Assembly: GCA_046351595.1 (NCBI GenBank)
Contig: JAXLYE010000001.1
Coordinates: forward strand, 558,001 to 622,000
DNA: 64,000 nucleotides
Direction: 5' to 3'
Source: JAXLYE01 sp046351595
GTDB taxonomy: Bacteria > Myxococcota_A > Polyangia > Palsa-1104 > JAEUJZ01
Shown here: in pieces, positions 20,882 through 29,264 of the stretch
How the letters are laid out: every line of letters starts with the position of its first letter
Position numbering within the stretch: position 1 is the stretch's first letter
Made by a program: the position numbers and the translations under genes
Notes under the pieces: generated by a model
The model's input: the letters and a program-made list of their open reading frames with translations, nothing else
What the model was told of the DNA's origin: nothing
Database searches by the model: none

Positions 20882-20982
20882 GGGCCGCTTTTTTTTGCAC
20901 AGCGGGCGGCGTTTGTCACCTCCCAGGCTCGCCCGGCGCCCCCACTTCCCCGGATCCGGGCCGCCAAAGTGTCCGACAGGCA

Positions 20983-21012
20983 TTGACCCGTGCGCGACGC
21001 TCCACGTATGCT
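20983..21012 (+). promoter_or_regulatory. sigma-70-type promoter of the DUF507-infA-peroxiredoxin genes
   Basis: TTGACC (-35) and TATGCT (-10) are 18 bases apart. The -10 ends 23 bases before the ATG, leaving room for the ribosome site GAGGAG at 21025-21030. This is one of the clearest promoters in the window. Confidence 0.6.
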
Positions 21013-21035
21013 GCGCCGGTCGACGAGGAGACGTA

Positions 21036-21548
21036 ATGAGGCTCTATTCGGGAAGGGTTGCCACCATCGCCTCCGAGCTGATCCGCAAGCTCAAGGAAGC
21101 CGGCGACATCGAGGTGAACGATCCAAAAGAAGCGCAGCTCGACATCGAGGCCGTGCTCAAGGAGTACCTGCGCCTCGATCGCGAGCTGACCGAGAAGGCC
21201 AAGGACTTGATGGAGAAGCGGCGGCTGCCCTACGAGCAGTTCGTCAAGATCAAGCGCGCCCTCTCCGAAGAGCGCGGCTTCGCCACCGGGGACGAGGCGG
21301 TGATGTACATCGCCAACCAGATCCTCGAGGCGTTCATGCACAGCAAGTTCATCGACGAGGTGTACGCGGACGACGTGGACCTGCGCAAGAAGATCGCCGA
21401 GATCCTGCGCAAGCACATGACCGTCGACGCCGACATCGACGCCGAGGTGCGGCGCCGCATCAAGAACCTGCAGGAAGGCACCGCCTCGTGGGAGATCGAG
21501 TACTCGAAGGTCATGGAGCAGCTCAAGCGCGCGCAGAAGCTCGACTAG
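21036..21548 (+). CDS. DUF507 family protein
   Basis: A 170-residue, highly charged helical protein matching the DUF507 family, typically of this length in deltaproteobacteria and relatives. It starts MRLYSGRVATIASELIRKLK and contains a repeated halves pattern (DIEAVLKEYLRLDRELTEKA early, IDAEVRRRIKNLQEGTASWE late). GAGGAG five bases before the ATG fixes the start. Function unknown. It is the first gene of a probable transcript that continues with initiation factor IF-1 60 bases downstream. Confidence 0.88.
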   Translation: MRLYSGRVATIASELIRKLKEAGDIEVNDPKEAQLDIEAVLKEYLRLDRELTEKAKDLMEKRRLPYEQFVKIKRALSEERGFATGDEAVMYIANQILEAFMHSKFIDEVYADDVDLRKKIAEILRKHMTVDADIDAEVRRRIKNLQEGTASWEIEYSKVMEQLKRAQKLD

Positions 21549-21608
21549 CGCGCCCCCCTCGCCGTCGCCCCGAGCGTAGGCTATGAATCGTACTTTCCGG
21601 AGGTCCAT

Positions 21609-21824
21609 TTGAGTCGCGAAGATCTAGTCGAGATGAGCGGGCAGGTAACCAACGTCATGGTCGGCGGCAACTTTGAGGTGGTGACCGGCGACGGTCACAA
21701 GATCCTGGCGCGCCTGTCCGGCCGCATGCGCCGCTTCCGCATCCGCGTGGTGCTCGGTGACCAGGTCCTGGTCGGCGTCTCGCCCTACGATCCGACGCGC
21801 GGGCTGATCACCCGCCGCGTGTGA
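21609..21824 (+). CDS. infA: translation initiation factor IF-1
   Basis: A 71-residue S1/OB-fold protein of the usual IF-1 length, which blocks the ribosomal A site during initiation. It shows the family pattern VTNVMVGGNFEVVTGDGHKI, LARLSGRMRRFRIRVVLGD and VGVSPYDPTRGLITRRV. The start codon is TTG, placed by the strong ribosome site GGAGG at 21599-21603 five bases upstream; no ATG is available in frame. Its stop is seven bases before the start of the peroxiredoxin gene, so both are probably translated from one mRNA. Confidence 0.95.
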   Translation: MSREDLVEMSGQVTNVMVGGNFEVVTGDGHKILARLSGRMRRFRIRVVLGDQVLVGVSPYDPTRGLITRRV

Positions 21825-21831
21825 GCGCTCC

Positions 21832-22296
21832 GTGCTCAAGGTCGGCGACCCGGCCCCCGCCTTCAAGGCGGTGACCAGCGACGGCAAGTCCGTCGATCTC
21901 GGCGCGCTGCGCGGGCGGCGCGTCGTGGTCTTCTTCTTCCCCAAGGCCTTCACCCTGGGCTGCACCATCGAGACGCGGCGCTTCCGCGATCACTACAGCG
22001 AGATCGCCGGCCTGGGCGCCGAGGTCGTCGGCGTGTCCGTCGACTCGGCGGAGCGCCAGTGCGAGTTCGCAAGCGCCGAGGGCGTGCCCTTCCCCATGGT
22101 CGGCGACGCCGACAAGAGCATCAGCCGCGGGTTCGACGTCCTGCGGCCGCTACTGGGGGTGAGCCAGCGCGTCACGTATGTCGTCGGGCCCGACGGGAGG
22201 ATCGAGGGGGTTTTTCACCATGAGATCCTGGTGAACAAGCACCTTGAAGAGGTAAAGAGGCACCTGCAGGGGGCTGTTGCAAAGGGCGGAACCTGA
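21832..22296 (+). CDS. bcp: thioredoxin-dependent peroxiredoxin (BCP/PrxQ type)
   Basis: A 154-residue peroxiredoxin that reduces peroxides. The peroxidatic cysteine lies in FFFPKAFTLGCTIETRRFRD (Cys44) in the usual P-x-x-x-T-x-x-C context, with the conserved Arg in QRVTYVVGPDGRI. BCP proteins often have a resolving cysteine five residues after the first; here that position is Arg, so an intermolecular partner or a 1-Cys mechanism is likely. Start is GTG directly after infA, with no strong ribosome site, consistent with coupling. The 3' end runs into a hairpin that also serves the convergent gene. Confidence 0.88.
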   Translation: MLKVGDPAPAFKAVTSDGKSVDLGALRGRRVVVFFFPKAFTLGCTIETRRFRDHYSEIAGLGAEVVGVSVDSAERQCEFASAEGVPFPMVGDADKSISRGFDVLRPLLGVSQRVTYVVGPDGRIEGVFHHEILVNKHLEEVKRHLQGAVAKGGT

Positions 22297-22311
22297 GCGG
22301 TTCCTTCCTTT
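22281..22311. terminator. long bidirectional hairpin between convergent genes
   Basis: AAAGG..GGAACC pairs with GGTTCC..CCTTT around TGAGC, giving about 13 pairs with one mismatch. The A-rich and T-rich ends serve as tails in both directions. It overlaps the stop of the peroxiredoxin gene and precedes the stop of the opposing gene. A related structure lies at 50703-50733. Confidence 0.55.
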
Positions 22312-22314
22312 GCC

Positions 22315-23259
22315 TCACTCTGGCGCGTACGCCCGCAACGGCACCAACGACCCAGAGGACCCCCGCGGCCGCGGCAAGCTCCCCGCTTGCTCATCATGCA
22401 GCTCGACCAAGATCGGTCCCCGCCGCGGCCGCCGCTCCATCCTCCCCCGCAGCGCCTGGTAGGGCTCGTCGTTGGTGGCGCGGAACGCCCGCAGCGTCGG
22501 CTGCACCTGCCCCTTGAGCTGCGCCAGCGCCTCCCGCAGGCGCTGCACCTCGGCCGCGTCGGCCCGCCGGTCCATCATCACCAGCGTCGGACGCGGCAGC
22601 CGCTCGCTGAGGTACAGCGGGCGCAGCTGGGCCTGCCGGGCGGCGGCCAGGTCGTCCTCGTACAAGAGCACGGCCTCGGCCTTGTGCAGCGACGCCAGGC
22701 TCAGGGCCGAGGCGACGTCGCGGGTCGGCTGCCAGACCTCGCGCGGGATGCTGAGCTCCCCCTCGAACAAAAGGTTGTCGAGCAGGGCCTGCGGCGCCTC
22801 CAGTGGCGAGGCGAAGGCCAGGCCCACGCGCCGCAGCTCCGTCGGCAGGCGCACGGCCGGCGAGGCCACGACGACCAGGCGCGTCTGCTCGCCGCTGGCC
22901 GCGGTGGCGACGCTGACCGGCAAGAGCGTCGAGAGCCGCGCCGCCACATAGGGCGCCTCGACCAGCGCCAGGGCGATGCGGCCGGCGTCGGCCTCCATCG
23001 CGTCCGCCGAGGAGTAGACGCGCGGCGTCAGCCGGTAGCGCTCGCCGAGCTTGGCGGACAGGTGCGTCGCCAGCTCGTTGCCGAGCTCGAGGCGCTGCTC
23101 CAGGCTCGCGAAGTGCACGCCGGGAAGGAACACCGCCAGCACGCGGTCCTCGGCCGCGGCGCGGCGCCCGAACAAAAAGAAAGCGAGCGCGCACAGACCG
23201 AGCAGCACTGCGCGCCCGCTCCGCACCCGCCGCACCCGCCGCATCCTCGTCGCCGTCAT
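22315..23259 (-). CDS. periplasmic PhnD-like substrate-binding protein
   Basis: A 314-residue exported protein resembling the phosphate/phosphonate-binding PhnD family: signal segment AVLLGLCALAFFLFGRRAAA, then RVLAVFLPGVHFASLEQRLE, a second lobe with RLVVVASPAVRLPTELRRVG, and LASLHKAEAVLLYEDDL where ligand-binding proteins have the hinge. It has no adjacent ABC transporter permease or ATPase. Instead its ATG overlaps the TGA of the upstream TPR protein gene (ATGA), so it is translated with that protein and may be a sensor or scaffold component instead of a transporter part (inference). Confidence 0.65.
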   Translation of the reverse strand: MTATRMRRVRRVRSGRAVLLGLCALAFFLFGRRAAAEDRVLAVFLPGVHFASLEQRLELGNELATHLSAKLGERYRLTPRVYSSADAMEADAGRIALALVEAPYVAARLSTLLPVSVATAASGEQTRLVVVASPAVRLPTELRRVGLAFASPLEAPQALLDNLLFEGELSIPREVWQPTRDVASALSLASLHKAEAVLLYEDDLAAARQAQLRPLYLSERLPRPTLVMMDRRADAAEVQRLREALAQLKGQVQPTLRAFRATNDEPYQALRGRMERRPRRGPILVELHDEQAGSLPRPRGSSGSLVPLRAYAPE

Positions 23260-25865
23260 CGGCGGCCTCCGCGGCGGCGCCCGGGTGCGCTGTGGCCCGC
23301 GGTCGGCTGGCCGCGCCCGGCGCCCTCGTAGACGCGCGACAGGAGATCGACCCAGCGCTGCACCTTCTCGACCGGCGCCGGCGCCGGCGTCACCGCGGCC
23401 ACGGCCTGCAGGTAGCGGCGGTACGCCTCGAGCGCGCCCCGCGAGTCACCGAGCGCGTCGTGGTAGCTGCCCATCCCCAGGTGCACCTCGGGCAGGGCCT
23501 GCGGATCGAGGCGACCGAGCAGCACCTTGGCCTCCTCGGGCTTGCCGCGCAGGAGCGCCAGCATCGCCAGGTTGTACGTCGCGCGCAGCACGTTGCCCAC
23601 CGGCCCGCCCTGCGTGTACTGGATGGCGAAGCGCAGGAGCGTGTGCGCCCGCTCGAGCTCGGCCTTGTCGACCTTGCCGCCCTCGGCGCGCGCGATGACG
23701 TCCGCGGCCTTGCTGGTGTAGGCCGTCGCCACGGTCGTCTGCAGCGCCCGCGCTTCCTCGGGCACAAGCTGCGGCACCGCCTGCTGCGCCAGCGCCACGC
23801 CCTGGTTGAACTCGCCGGTGCGCAGCGCCACGCGCGCCTGCAGACCGGCGAAGCCGCCCGGCCCCATCAGCGCCTGCAGCGTCTCGGCATCAAAGAGCTT
23901 GGCGACCTCGGCGAGCAGCTTGGCGCCGAGCTCGCGCTGACCGCTCTCGAACAGCGCCAGCACCTGCCACAGCTTGGCCTCGGCGCGCTGGATCGGCAGC
24001 ACGCCGGCGCCGGCCTTGAGCGCCTGCTGCGTCACGAACATGACCGCGGTGTAGTTGAGCCGCTGGCCCGGCTTCTGCGAGTCGGTGAACAGCTGCCGCG
24101 CCGCGACCAGGCTGGCCTGCGCCTTGAGCTTCTGCGCGGTCTCGTCGCTGCCCTCCAGCGCCTTGATCGAGTGCATGGGCTTCTGCAGCGTGATCAGCGT
24201 CTGCGCCTGCTCCTGCTTCAGCGTCGTGCGCAGCGCGCCGCTCGCGGCGCAGGCGGGGTTGGTCGCGGCGGCGCTCGCGCACATCGCCTCGGCCTTCTGC
24301 AGCGCGGTCAGCGACTCGGCGGCCTGGCCGTTGTCGCGCAGCGCCCGCCCGAGCGCCCCGAGCAGCCGCGGGTCCGACGGCGAAGCAGCGACGAGCGGCT
24401 GCAAAAGCTGCAGCGCCTCCTGCGTCATGCCCGCCGACAGCATGCCGAGCGCCAGCGCCTGCCCGGTCTGCGGCGTCGGTGCCAGCTTGTGCGCCTCGGC
24501 GAGATCGGTGTAGCCGGGGTTGCCGGCGAGCGGGGTCTGCGGCAGCCGCAGAACGCCCCGCCGCATCAGCACCGTCGCCAGCTTGCCGCGCAGCGCCGCC
24601 GCCAGGGTGCCGCTGCTGCCGAGCCGCGCCTGGGCGCCGCGCAGCGTCTGCACCGCGTCGTCGAGCTTGCCGAGCTTGAGCTCGATGTCGGAGCGCAGGA
24701 GCAGCGCCTGCTGGATCTCCTGCAGCGATACGACCTCGCCCGGCGCGCTCGGCGGCGGCGAGTCGGCCGAGGCCAAAAGCGACGCGGTGCAGCGGCTGAT
24801 CTCGGTGAGCGCGGGCGCGAGCTTCTGCGCCTGCTGCAGCACCGAAGCGAGCTCCGTGCACAGCCGCAGGCTCTCGGGCCGCGCCGTGGCCGCGCGCTCG
24901 AGCGCCGCCTGCGCCGCCGCGAGATCCGGCGGCTGCCGGCGCTGGTAGAGCCGGGCCAGGGAGTACAAGAGCTCGGGCTCGTCGCCGCCCTTCTCGAGCA
25001 GCTCGATCGCGGCCGGCACCTGACCGCTGTCGGCCAGCGCCTGCCCGAGCAGCGCCACCGCCCGCTTGTTCCCGGGCGCGGTCTTGACGTAGCGCTGCAG
25101 CGATGACACTGCCTCGGCCGCGCGGCTGTTGCGCAAAAGCGCGGTGCCGAGCAGCAGCTGGATCTCGGAGTCGCCGGGGTGCGCGCGCGCCAGCGGCGAT
25201 ACGAGCTCCAGCGCCTCCTGCGGGCGACCGCGCTCGATGAGCAGCCGGCCGAGCTGCTTGCGCAGCTGCAGCCCGTCGACCGCCAGCGTCCACTCGGTCG
25301 CCGGGATGCGGCCGGCGGCGCGGGTCAGGTCCGCGATCGCCTGATCGGTGTTGCCGAGCTGCGCGTGCAGCTCGCCGACCGCGGCCCACAGCTCGGGCGT
25401 GTTCGGCGCCGCGCGCAGGAAGGTCTGGGCCTCTTCCATCGCGCGCTGCGGCTTGCCCATGGCCTGCAGCGCGCGCAGCAGCTGGACGCGCACTGCGACA
25501 TCGCTCACACCCTCGCGCGTCTGCTTGACCAGGAGCGCGTAGGCGGCGGCGGCCTGGCCGCGCCGGATCATCATGTCGCCGAGCGGTGCGTACAGATCCG
25601 TGCGCAACGGGTTGCGCTGCAGGACCGCCTGGAAGCCGGCGGTCGCGGCCTCGAACGCGGCGTCGGTGCCCGCCTTGTCACCGCGCTGCTGCGCGAGCAG
25701 GCCGCGCTGGTACGCGGACTGCGCGTCCTGCAGGAGCCGCCACTGCTCCTGCATGTCGCTGGCCCGCGCTGCCGTCGGTGACAGCGCGAGCAGCGGCAGC
25801 CCGGCCAGAGCTCCGCCAAGCTCTATCCAGGTGGCCAGGCACAGGCGGAGTACACGGCTGCGCAT
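23256..25865 (-). CDS. large exported TPR-repeat protein
   Basis: An 869-residue protein with an N-terminal signal (VLRLCLATWIELGGALAGLP, cleavage after ARA) and tetratricopeptide repeats along most of its length, for example LYAPLGDMMIRRGQAAAAYA, ELWAAVGELHAQLGNTDQAI and LLLGTALLRNSRAAEAVSSL. TPRs mediate protein-protein contacts, here in the periplasm. The ATG at the signal peptide was chosen because the 97 in-frame residues before it are Arg-rich and because a good promoter lies just upstream. It ends in ATGA with the PhnD-like gene. No enzyme domain is visible. Confidence 0.85.
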   Translation of the reverse strand: MRSRVLRLCLATWIELGGALAGLPLLALSPTAARASDMQEQWRLLQDAQSAYQRGLLAQQRGDKAGTDAAFEAATAGFQAVLQRNPLRTDLYAPLGDMMIRRGQAAAAYALLVKQTREGVSDVAVRVQLLRALQAMGKPQRAMEEAQTFLRAAPNTPELWAAVGELHAQLGNTDQAIADLTRAAGRIPATEWTLAVDGLQLRKQLGRLLIERGRPQEALELVSPLARAHPGDSEIQLLLGTALLRNSRAAEAVSSLQRYVKTAPGNKRAVALLGQALADSGQVPAAIELLEKGGDEPELLYSLARLYQRRQPPDLAAAQAALERAATARPESLRLCTELASVLQQAQKLAPALTEISRCTASLLASADSPPPSAPGEVVSLQEIQQALLLRSDIELKLGKLDDAVQTLRGAQARLGSSGTLAAALRGKLATVLMRRGVLRLPQTPLAGNPGYTDLAEAHKLAPTPQTGQALALGMLSAGMTQEALQLLQPLVAASPSDPRLLGALGRALRDNGQAAESLTALQKAEAMCASAAATNPACAASGALRTTLKQEQAQTLITLQKPMHSIKALEGSDETAQKLKAQASLVAARQLFTDSQKPGQRLNYTAVMFVTQQALKAGAGVLPIQRAEAKLWQVLALFESGQRELGAKLLAEVAKLFDAETLQALMGPGGFAGLQARVALRTGEFNQGVALAQQAVPQLVPEEARALQTTVATAYTSKAADVIARAEGGKVDKAELERAHTLLRFAIQYTQGGPVGNVLRATYNLAMLALLRGKPEEAKVLLGRLDPQALPEVHLGMGSYHDALGDSRGALEAYRRYLQAVAAVTPAPAPVEKVQRWVDLLSRVYEGAGRGQPTAGHSAPGRRRGGRR

Positions 25866-25873
25866 AGCTCGGC

Positions 25874-25901
25874 ATCTTAGTAAAAAAGCGATCGCCGTCA
25901 A
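25874..25901 (-). promoter_or_regulatory. promoter placed directly before the TPR gene
   Basis: On the minus strand TTGACG (-35) and TAAGAT (-10) are 16 bases apart, and the -10 ends eight bases before the ATG. Transcription would start at or one or two bases from the start codon. There is no ribosome site. Confidence 0.5.
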
Positions 25902-25945
25902 ACGTCGGCGTCGGGCGGCGACGGGCGACCACAGGCGACGTCGGG

Positions 25946-25975
25946 GCCTGGCCCGGACCTTCGCCGGGGCCAGGC
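25946..25975 (-). terminator. GC-rich hairpin after the secreted protein gene
   Basis: GCCTGGCCC and GGGCCAGGC form a 9-bp stem with a 12-base loop, 12 bases past the stop of the minus-strand gene that ends at 25988. No T-tract follows, so factor-assisted termination is more likely than intrinsic. Confidence 0.4.
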
Positions 25976-25987
25976 AGCGACGGCGCG

Positions 25988-27349
25988 CTAGCCCCGCGGC
26001 ACCGTCGCGTCGTAGTAGGACACGCCGATCGCCTCGGTGGCCTTCTTGCCCTCGGGCGTACGCTGCAGATCCTGCATGACGCGGTAGATGTTGACGTAGC
26101 CCGGCAGCTTGAGCCGCTCGATGAAGTCGTTCATCTGGTGCAGGTTGTAGTGCCACATGTCGCCCGGCGGCGAGACCATGCCGTGCTTGAAGGTCCGCAG
26201 CATGACGCTCTTGTCGTCGCGCGGCAGCGACTCGATGTTGTCGCGGAAGTTCTGCGTGTACTTGAAGAAGCCCTCGGCGTTCGAGGTATAGAGGACGTGC
26301 ACGTTCAGCCCGAGCGCGCGCGCGGTGTCGCCGATGCTGCGCAGCGTCGTCGTGCCGTTGAGATCCCCCTGCACCGCCAGCACCCGGCCGCCCTGCACGA
26401 GCGCGCGGATGTAGCCGTACGCCTCGGGGTCACCGAGCCAGGTCGGGTGGCGGCTGCCGACGCGGGTGTTGGCGACGTGCCACAGGTAGACGGCGACGCG
26501 GTCGCGGTAGCGCGCGTAGATCTTGGCCAGGCGCGCGCCGTCCTCCTTGTTCGGCGCGGTGTTCACCAGGAACTCACCGGCCTTGTACGCGTTCTCGGCC
26601 TTGAACCAGGCGCGCATCTCCTGCGCCGTCGGCGAGGCGTTGATGAAGGCGTGGTAGATGCGGTGCATGGCCACGACCTCGGCGTCGTAGTCCATGGTGA
26701 CCAACAGCTCGGCGCTCATCGCCGCGGCCATGGTGTAGTTCTGGTCGGTGGCGACGCCGATGTAGACGCCGCCCAGGCCCGCCAGCTTCGGGAAGGTCAC
26801 GTCGTGCCGCCACTCGTTCGAGAGCACGTAGCGCAGCCACGTCGGCTCCGGCAGCTTCTCGCTCTTGGTGGCCTGCACGATGGCGCGCTGCTGCGGCGTG
26901 AGCGGCGGCGGCGCCTTGAGGTTGAGCGGCGGCGGCTCCCAGCGCTGCGCGGCGCTCAGCTCGGGCTGGCGCGCGCCCGGCGCCTGGGACGGCGCGGCCC
27001 ACGGCGCGGTGACGACAAACGGCACGGCGCCCCCGCTCGCGGCCGCGGGCTTGGCCGCCGCGGTCGTCGCAGGCGCCGTCGGTGCGGCCGGAGGCTTGGC
27101 CGCCGGCGCGGCACCCGCTGCAGCCGGAGCGACCGCCGGCGCGGCGACCGCGGGGGCCGCCGGCGGCTTGCTCGGCTCGGCCGGCCGCAGCGCCGCGGCT
27201 CCGGGCTGCCCGCCGCCCTGCACGCCCGGCTGCGGACCGGGGCTCGGGCTCTGGGCGCCCGCTGCCGGCAGCACCGAGAGCAGCGCGAGCAGCATGCCGC
27301 TCGCAGTCATCCACCTAGTACGGGGTCGGTTGTGAAGATATGCACGCAT
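25988..27349 (-). CDS. secreted protein with SAM-fold-like domain (LIC_10091-like), unknown function
   Basis: A 453-residue exported protein: signal segment ASGMLLALLSVLPAAGA, a Pro/Ala-rich linker to about residue 125, then a globular domain. That domain contains LAGLGGVYIGVATDQNYTMA and LLVTMDYDAEVVAMHRIYHA, reminiscent of Rossmann-like nucleotide folds, then GGRVLAVQGDLNGTTTLRSI and LNVHVLYTSNAEGFFKYTQ. From memory it resembles the LIC_10091-type proteins of Leptospira and myxobacteria; I could not check this. No catalytic motif is certain. The start ATG is 12 bases from a promoter -10, and an internal ATG 13 codons later would also leave a good signal peptide. Confidence 0.72.
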   Translation of the reverse strand: MRAYLHNRPRTRWMTASGMLLALLSVLPAAGAQSPSPGPQPGVQGGGQPGAAALRPAEPSKPPAAPAVAAPAVAPAAAGAAPAAKPPAAPTAPATTAAAKPAAASGGAVPFVVTAPWAAPSQAPGARQPELSAAQRWEPPPLNLKAPPPLTPQQRAIVQATKSEKLPEPTWLRYVLSNEWRHDVTFPKLAGLGGVYIGVATDQNYTMAAAMSAELLVTMDYDAEVVAMHRIYHAFINASPTAQEMRAWFKAENAYKAGEFLVNTAPNKEDGARLAKIYARYRDRVAVYLWHVANTRVGSRHPTWLGDPEAYGYIRALVQGGRVLAVQGDLNGTTTLRSIGDTARALGLNVHVLYTSNAEGFFKYTQNFRDNIESLPRDDKSVMLRTFKHGMVSPPGDMWHYNLHQMNDFIERLKLPGYVNIYRVMQDLQRTPEGKKATEAIGVSYYDATVPRG

Positions 27350-27687
27350 GTTCGCGTGCCGATCGTACCACTCTAAAATTCGTCAGGTAAAGAACATAAA
27401 TGCTCGTACTTGAACCCGTTTTGTCGACCGGGGCGCGCGGGCTCCGTCGCTGACCTCGCTCGATGGCGGCGGCGCCGCAGGTGGTCACAGGAGCAGGCCC
27501 ACGCCGGTTGACGGGCGCCAGGGCCTGCTGCTTTGATGCGCGCCAGGCTTCCCAATGCAAACGGTCCCGAGCTGCCGGCCGTCTCCTCCTCGACTTGCCT
27601 CGCCCGTCGCGGCGGTGCAGGCCGGGGCGCGCCGGGGCTGCGGGCCATGAGACGAGGCGCCCGCCGCCGGCGCCCGTGAGGTGTCCT
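27350..27687. other. divergent intergenic region
   Basis: About 340 bases, AT-richer near the left side. It contains the promoter of the left gene. Toward the right the sequence becomes GC-rich, with only low-quality reading frames, until the lipoprotein gene ribosome site GAGG. No clear promoter for the right-hand gene was found. Confidence 0.4.
27362..27391 (-). promoter_or_regulatory. candidate promoter close to the secreted protein start
   Basis: On the minus strand TTTACC (-35) and TACGAT (-10) are 18 bases apart; each matches four of six consensus bases. The -10 ends 12 bases before the ATG, so any leader would be only about five bases long. Confidence 0.4.
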
Positions 27688-28836
27688 ATGAGCTCGACGA
27701 AGCGACCCGGATCCGCGAGCGACCTGCTGCCTGGCGCCCCCTTGCCGCTCCGGTCCCGCTGGCGCGGCGTGGCCGGGGCCGCGGCCGCCCTGCTGCTCGC
27801 CGCCTGCACCCAGACCAACCCCGACTACTGCGTCGACAGCCCGGAGTGCGACGTCCTAGCGGGCGCGGACCTCGGCGCCGGCACGGACCTCGGCGCAGGG
27901 ACAACCGATGACCTCGGCGGCGCCGATCTGGCGGGCAAGCCGAGCGACGGCGCGGTGAGCACACCGTTTGATCCGAGCAAGCCCGGCACCTCGAACATCG
28001 TCATCTTCGACCTACCGGTCCAGGTCAGCATGCGCTCGCAGGTTTCGACCACGGTGATCGGCCCCAGCGAGGACAGCCTCGAGATCTCGCGCCGCGGCCC
28101 GTTCCCCGTCGTGATCATCTCGCCCGGCTTCACCCTCGACCGCAAGCTGTTCCAGAGCTACGGCGAGCGCCTGGCCTCCTACGGCATCATCGCGGTGCTG
28201 CAGAAGTCGGGCAGCGAGTTCAACCACACCCAGTACCGCGACGAAACCGTCGCGCTGCTCGACTGGCTGGTGAGCCCGACGGGGCGCGGCGCCGAGCGGC
28301 TGATGGGCCGGGTCGACAAGTCGCGCATCGGCATGGCCGGGCACTCGCTGGGCGGCAAGATCAGCCTGCTCGTCGCCGAGCGGGACACCCGCGTCAAGGC
28401 GCTGTTCCTGATCGATCCCGTCGACGCCGGCACGCCGCAGGCGCGCACCGACCTCGGGCGCATCAAGCTGCCCAGCGGCGTCCCGATGCTGTACGTCGGC
28501 GAGACGATCAGCAAGATGGGCGGCTTCATGCCGTGCACGCCGGCCGACTCGAACTACGAGGTGCTCTACGACCGCTCGCCGGCCCCGGCGGTGGCGATCA
28601 CGGTCAAGGAGGCCGCGCACAACGACTTCGTCGACAACTTCATGTCGTGCGGGACGTGCGGCTTCTGCCCCGGCGGCACCGCGCCCAAGGACCGCACGAA
28701 CAAGCTGGCGGTCAAGTACTCGACGGCGTACTTCCTGTGGGCGCTCGGCGGCGAGAGGCGCGGCGCCGACTACCTGACCGGCGCCGAGTTCCAGAAGGAC
28801 GTGACCGCGGGCTACGTCTCGAGCGTGAAGAAGTAG
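27688..28836 (+). CDS. lipoprotein alpha/beta hydrolase (chlorophyllase/PAF-acetylhydrolase-like)
   Basis: A 382-residue lipoprotein. The basic N-terminus and hydrophobic core GVAGAAAALLLAAC end in a lipobox cysteine. A spacer with Asp-Leu repeats (GADLGAGTDLGAG) precedes the hydrolase domain. The fold shows FPVVIISPGFTLDRKLF (oxyanion strand), the nucleophile elbow RIGMAGHSLGGKISLLVAE, an acid loop in FLIDPVDAG, and a histidine in VKEAAHNDFVDN for the triad. Related enzymes cleave esters of lipids or polymers; the substrate here is unknown. GAGG six bases before the ATG fixes the start. A hairpin with a T-tract follows the stop. Confidence 0.85.
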   Translation: MSSTKRPGSASDLLPGAPLPLRSRWRGVAGAAAALLLAACTQTNPDYCVDSPECDVLAGADLGAGTDLGAGTTDDLGGADLAGKPSDGAVSTPFDPSKPGTSNIVIFDLPVQVSMRSQVSTTVIGPSEDSLEISRRGPFPVVIISPGFTLDRKLFQSYGERLASYGIIAVLQKSGSEFNHTQYRDETVALLDWLVSPTGRGAERLMGRVDKSRIGMAGHSLGGKISLLVAERDTRVKALFLIDPVDAGTPQARTDLGRIKLPSGVPMLYVGETISKMGGFMPCTPADSNYEVLYDRSPAPAVAITVKEAAHNDFVDNFMSCGTCGFCPGGTAPKDRTNKLAVKYSTAYFLWALGGERRGADYLTGAEFQKDVTAGYVSSVKK

Positions 28837-28845
28837 CAGCACCGG

Positions 28846-28871
28846 CCGGGCGATCCCGGCCGCCCGGTTTT
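28846..28871 (+). terminator. intrinsic terminator after the lipoprotein hydrolase
   Basis: CCGGGCG and CGCCCGG form a 7-bp stem separated by eight bases and followed by TTTTGCT, nine bases after the stop codon. Confidence 0.6.
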
Positions 28872-28917
28872 GCTGTACGACGCACGGACGTCAGGCAGGC
28901 GTCGCCCGCGCCGGGGT

Positions 28918-29214
28918 CTAGCCCTTGGACGTCTGCAGGTAGCGCATCCGCAGGTCGTACAGCGCCGTCTCGACGATGTGGTCTTCCTCGGCAGTGAGGT
29001 TGCCGCGGGTCTTCTCGCGCAGCATACCGATGATGTCGATGGTCTGCTTGGCCATCGGCAGGTTCACCGGCCCGCCCGACGTGCCGTCCTCGTGCTCGCC
29101 CATCTGCAGCAGCGCCGAGGCCGCCAGCGACATGACGAAAGAGACGAAGTCGATCTCCGGCAGCTTCTCGTCGGGACCCGGGTCCGCAGGGCCCGGCTTG
29201 TGCGCGTCGGACAT
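28918..29214 (-). CDS. DUF1844 family protein
   Basis: A 98-residue protein matching DUF1844: IDFVSFVMSLAASALLQMGE, then LPMAKQTIDIIGMLREKTRG and ETALYDLRMRYLQ. Members are small helical proteins of unknown function. AAGGAAGG eight bases before the ATG is a good ribosome site. The gene follows a small acidic protein gene by about 50 bases on the same strand and may share its transcript. Confidence 0.88.
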   Translation of the reverse strand: MSDAHKPGPADPGPDEKLPEIDFVSFVMSLAASALLQMGEHEDGTSGGPVNLPMAKQTIDIIGMLREKTRGNLTAEEDHIVETALYDLRMRYLQTSKG

Positions 29215-29264
29215 GTCTGCCTTCCTTGGGCTCGATGAGCCCGGCGGGTCAGGGGGCGGGCGGG

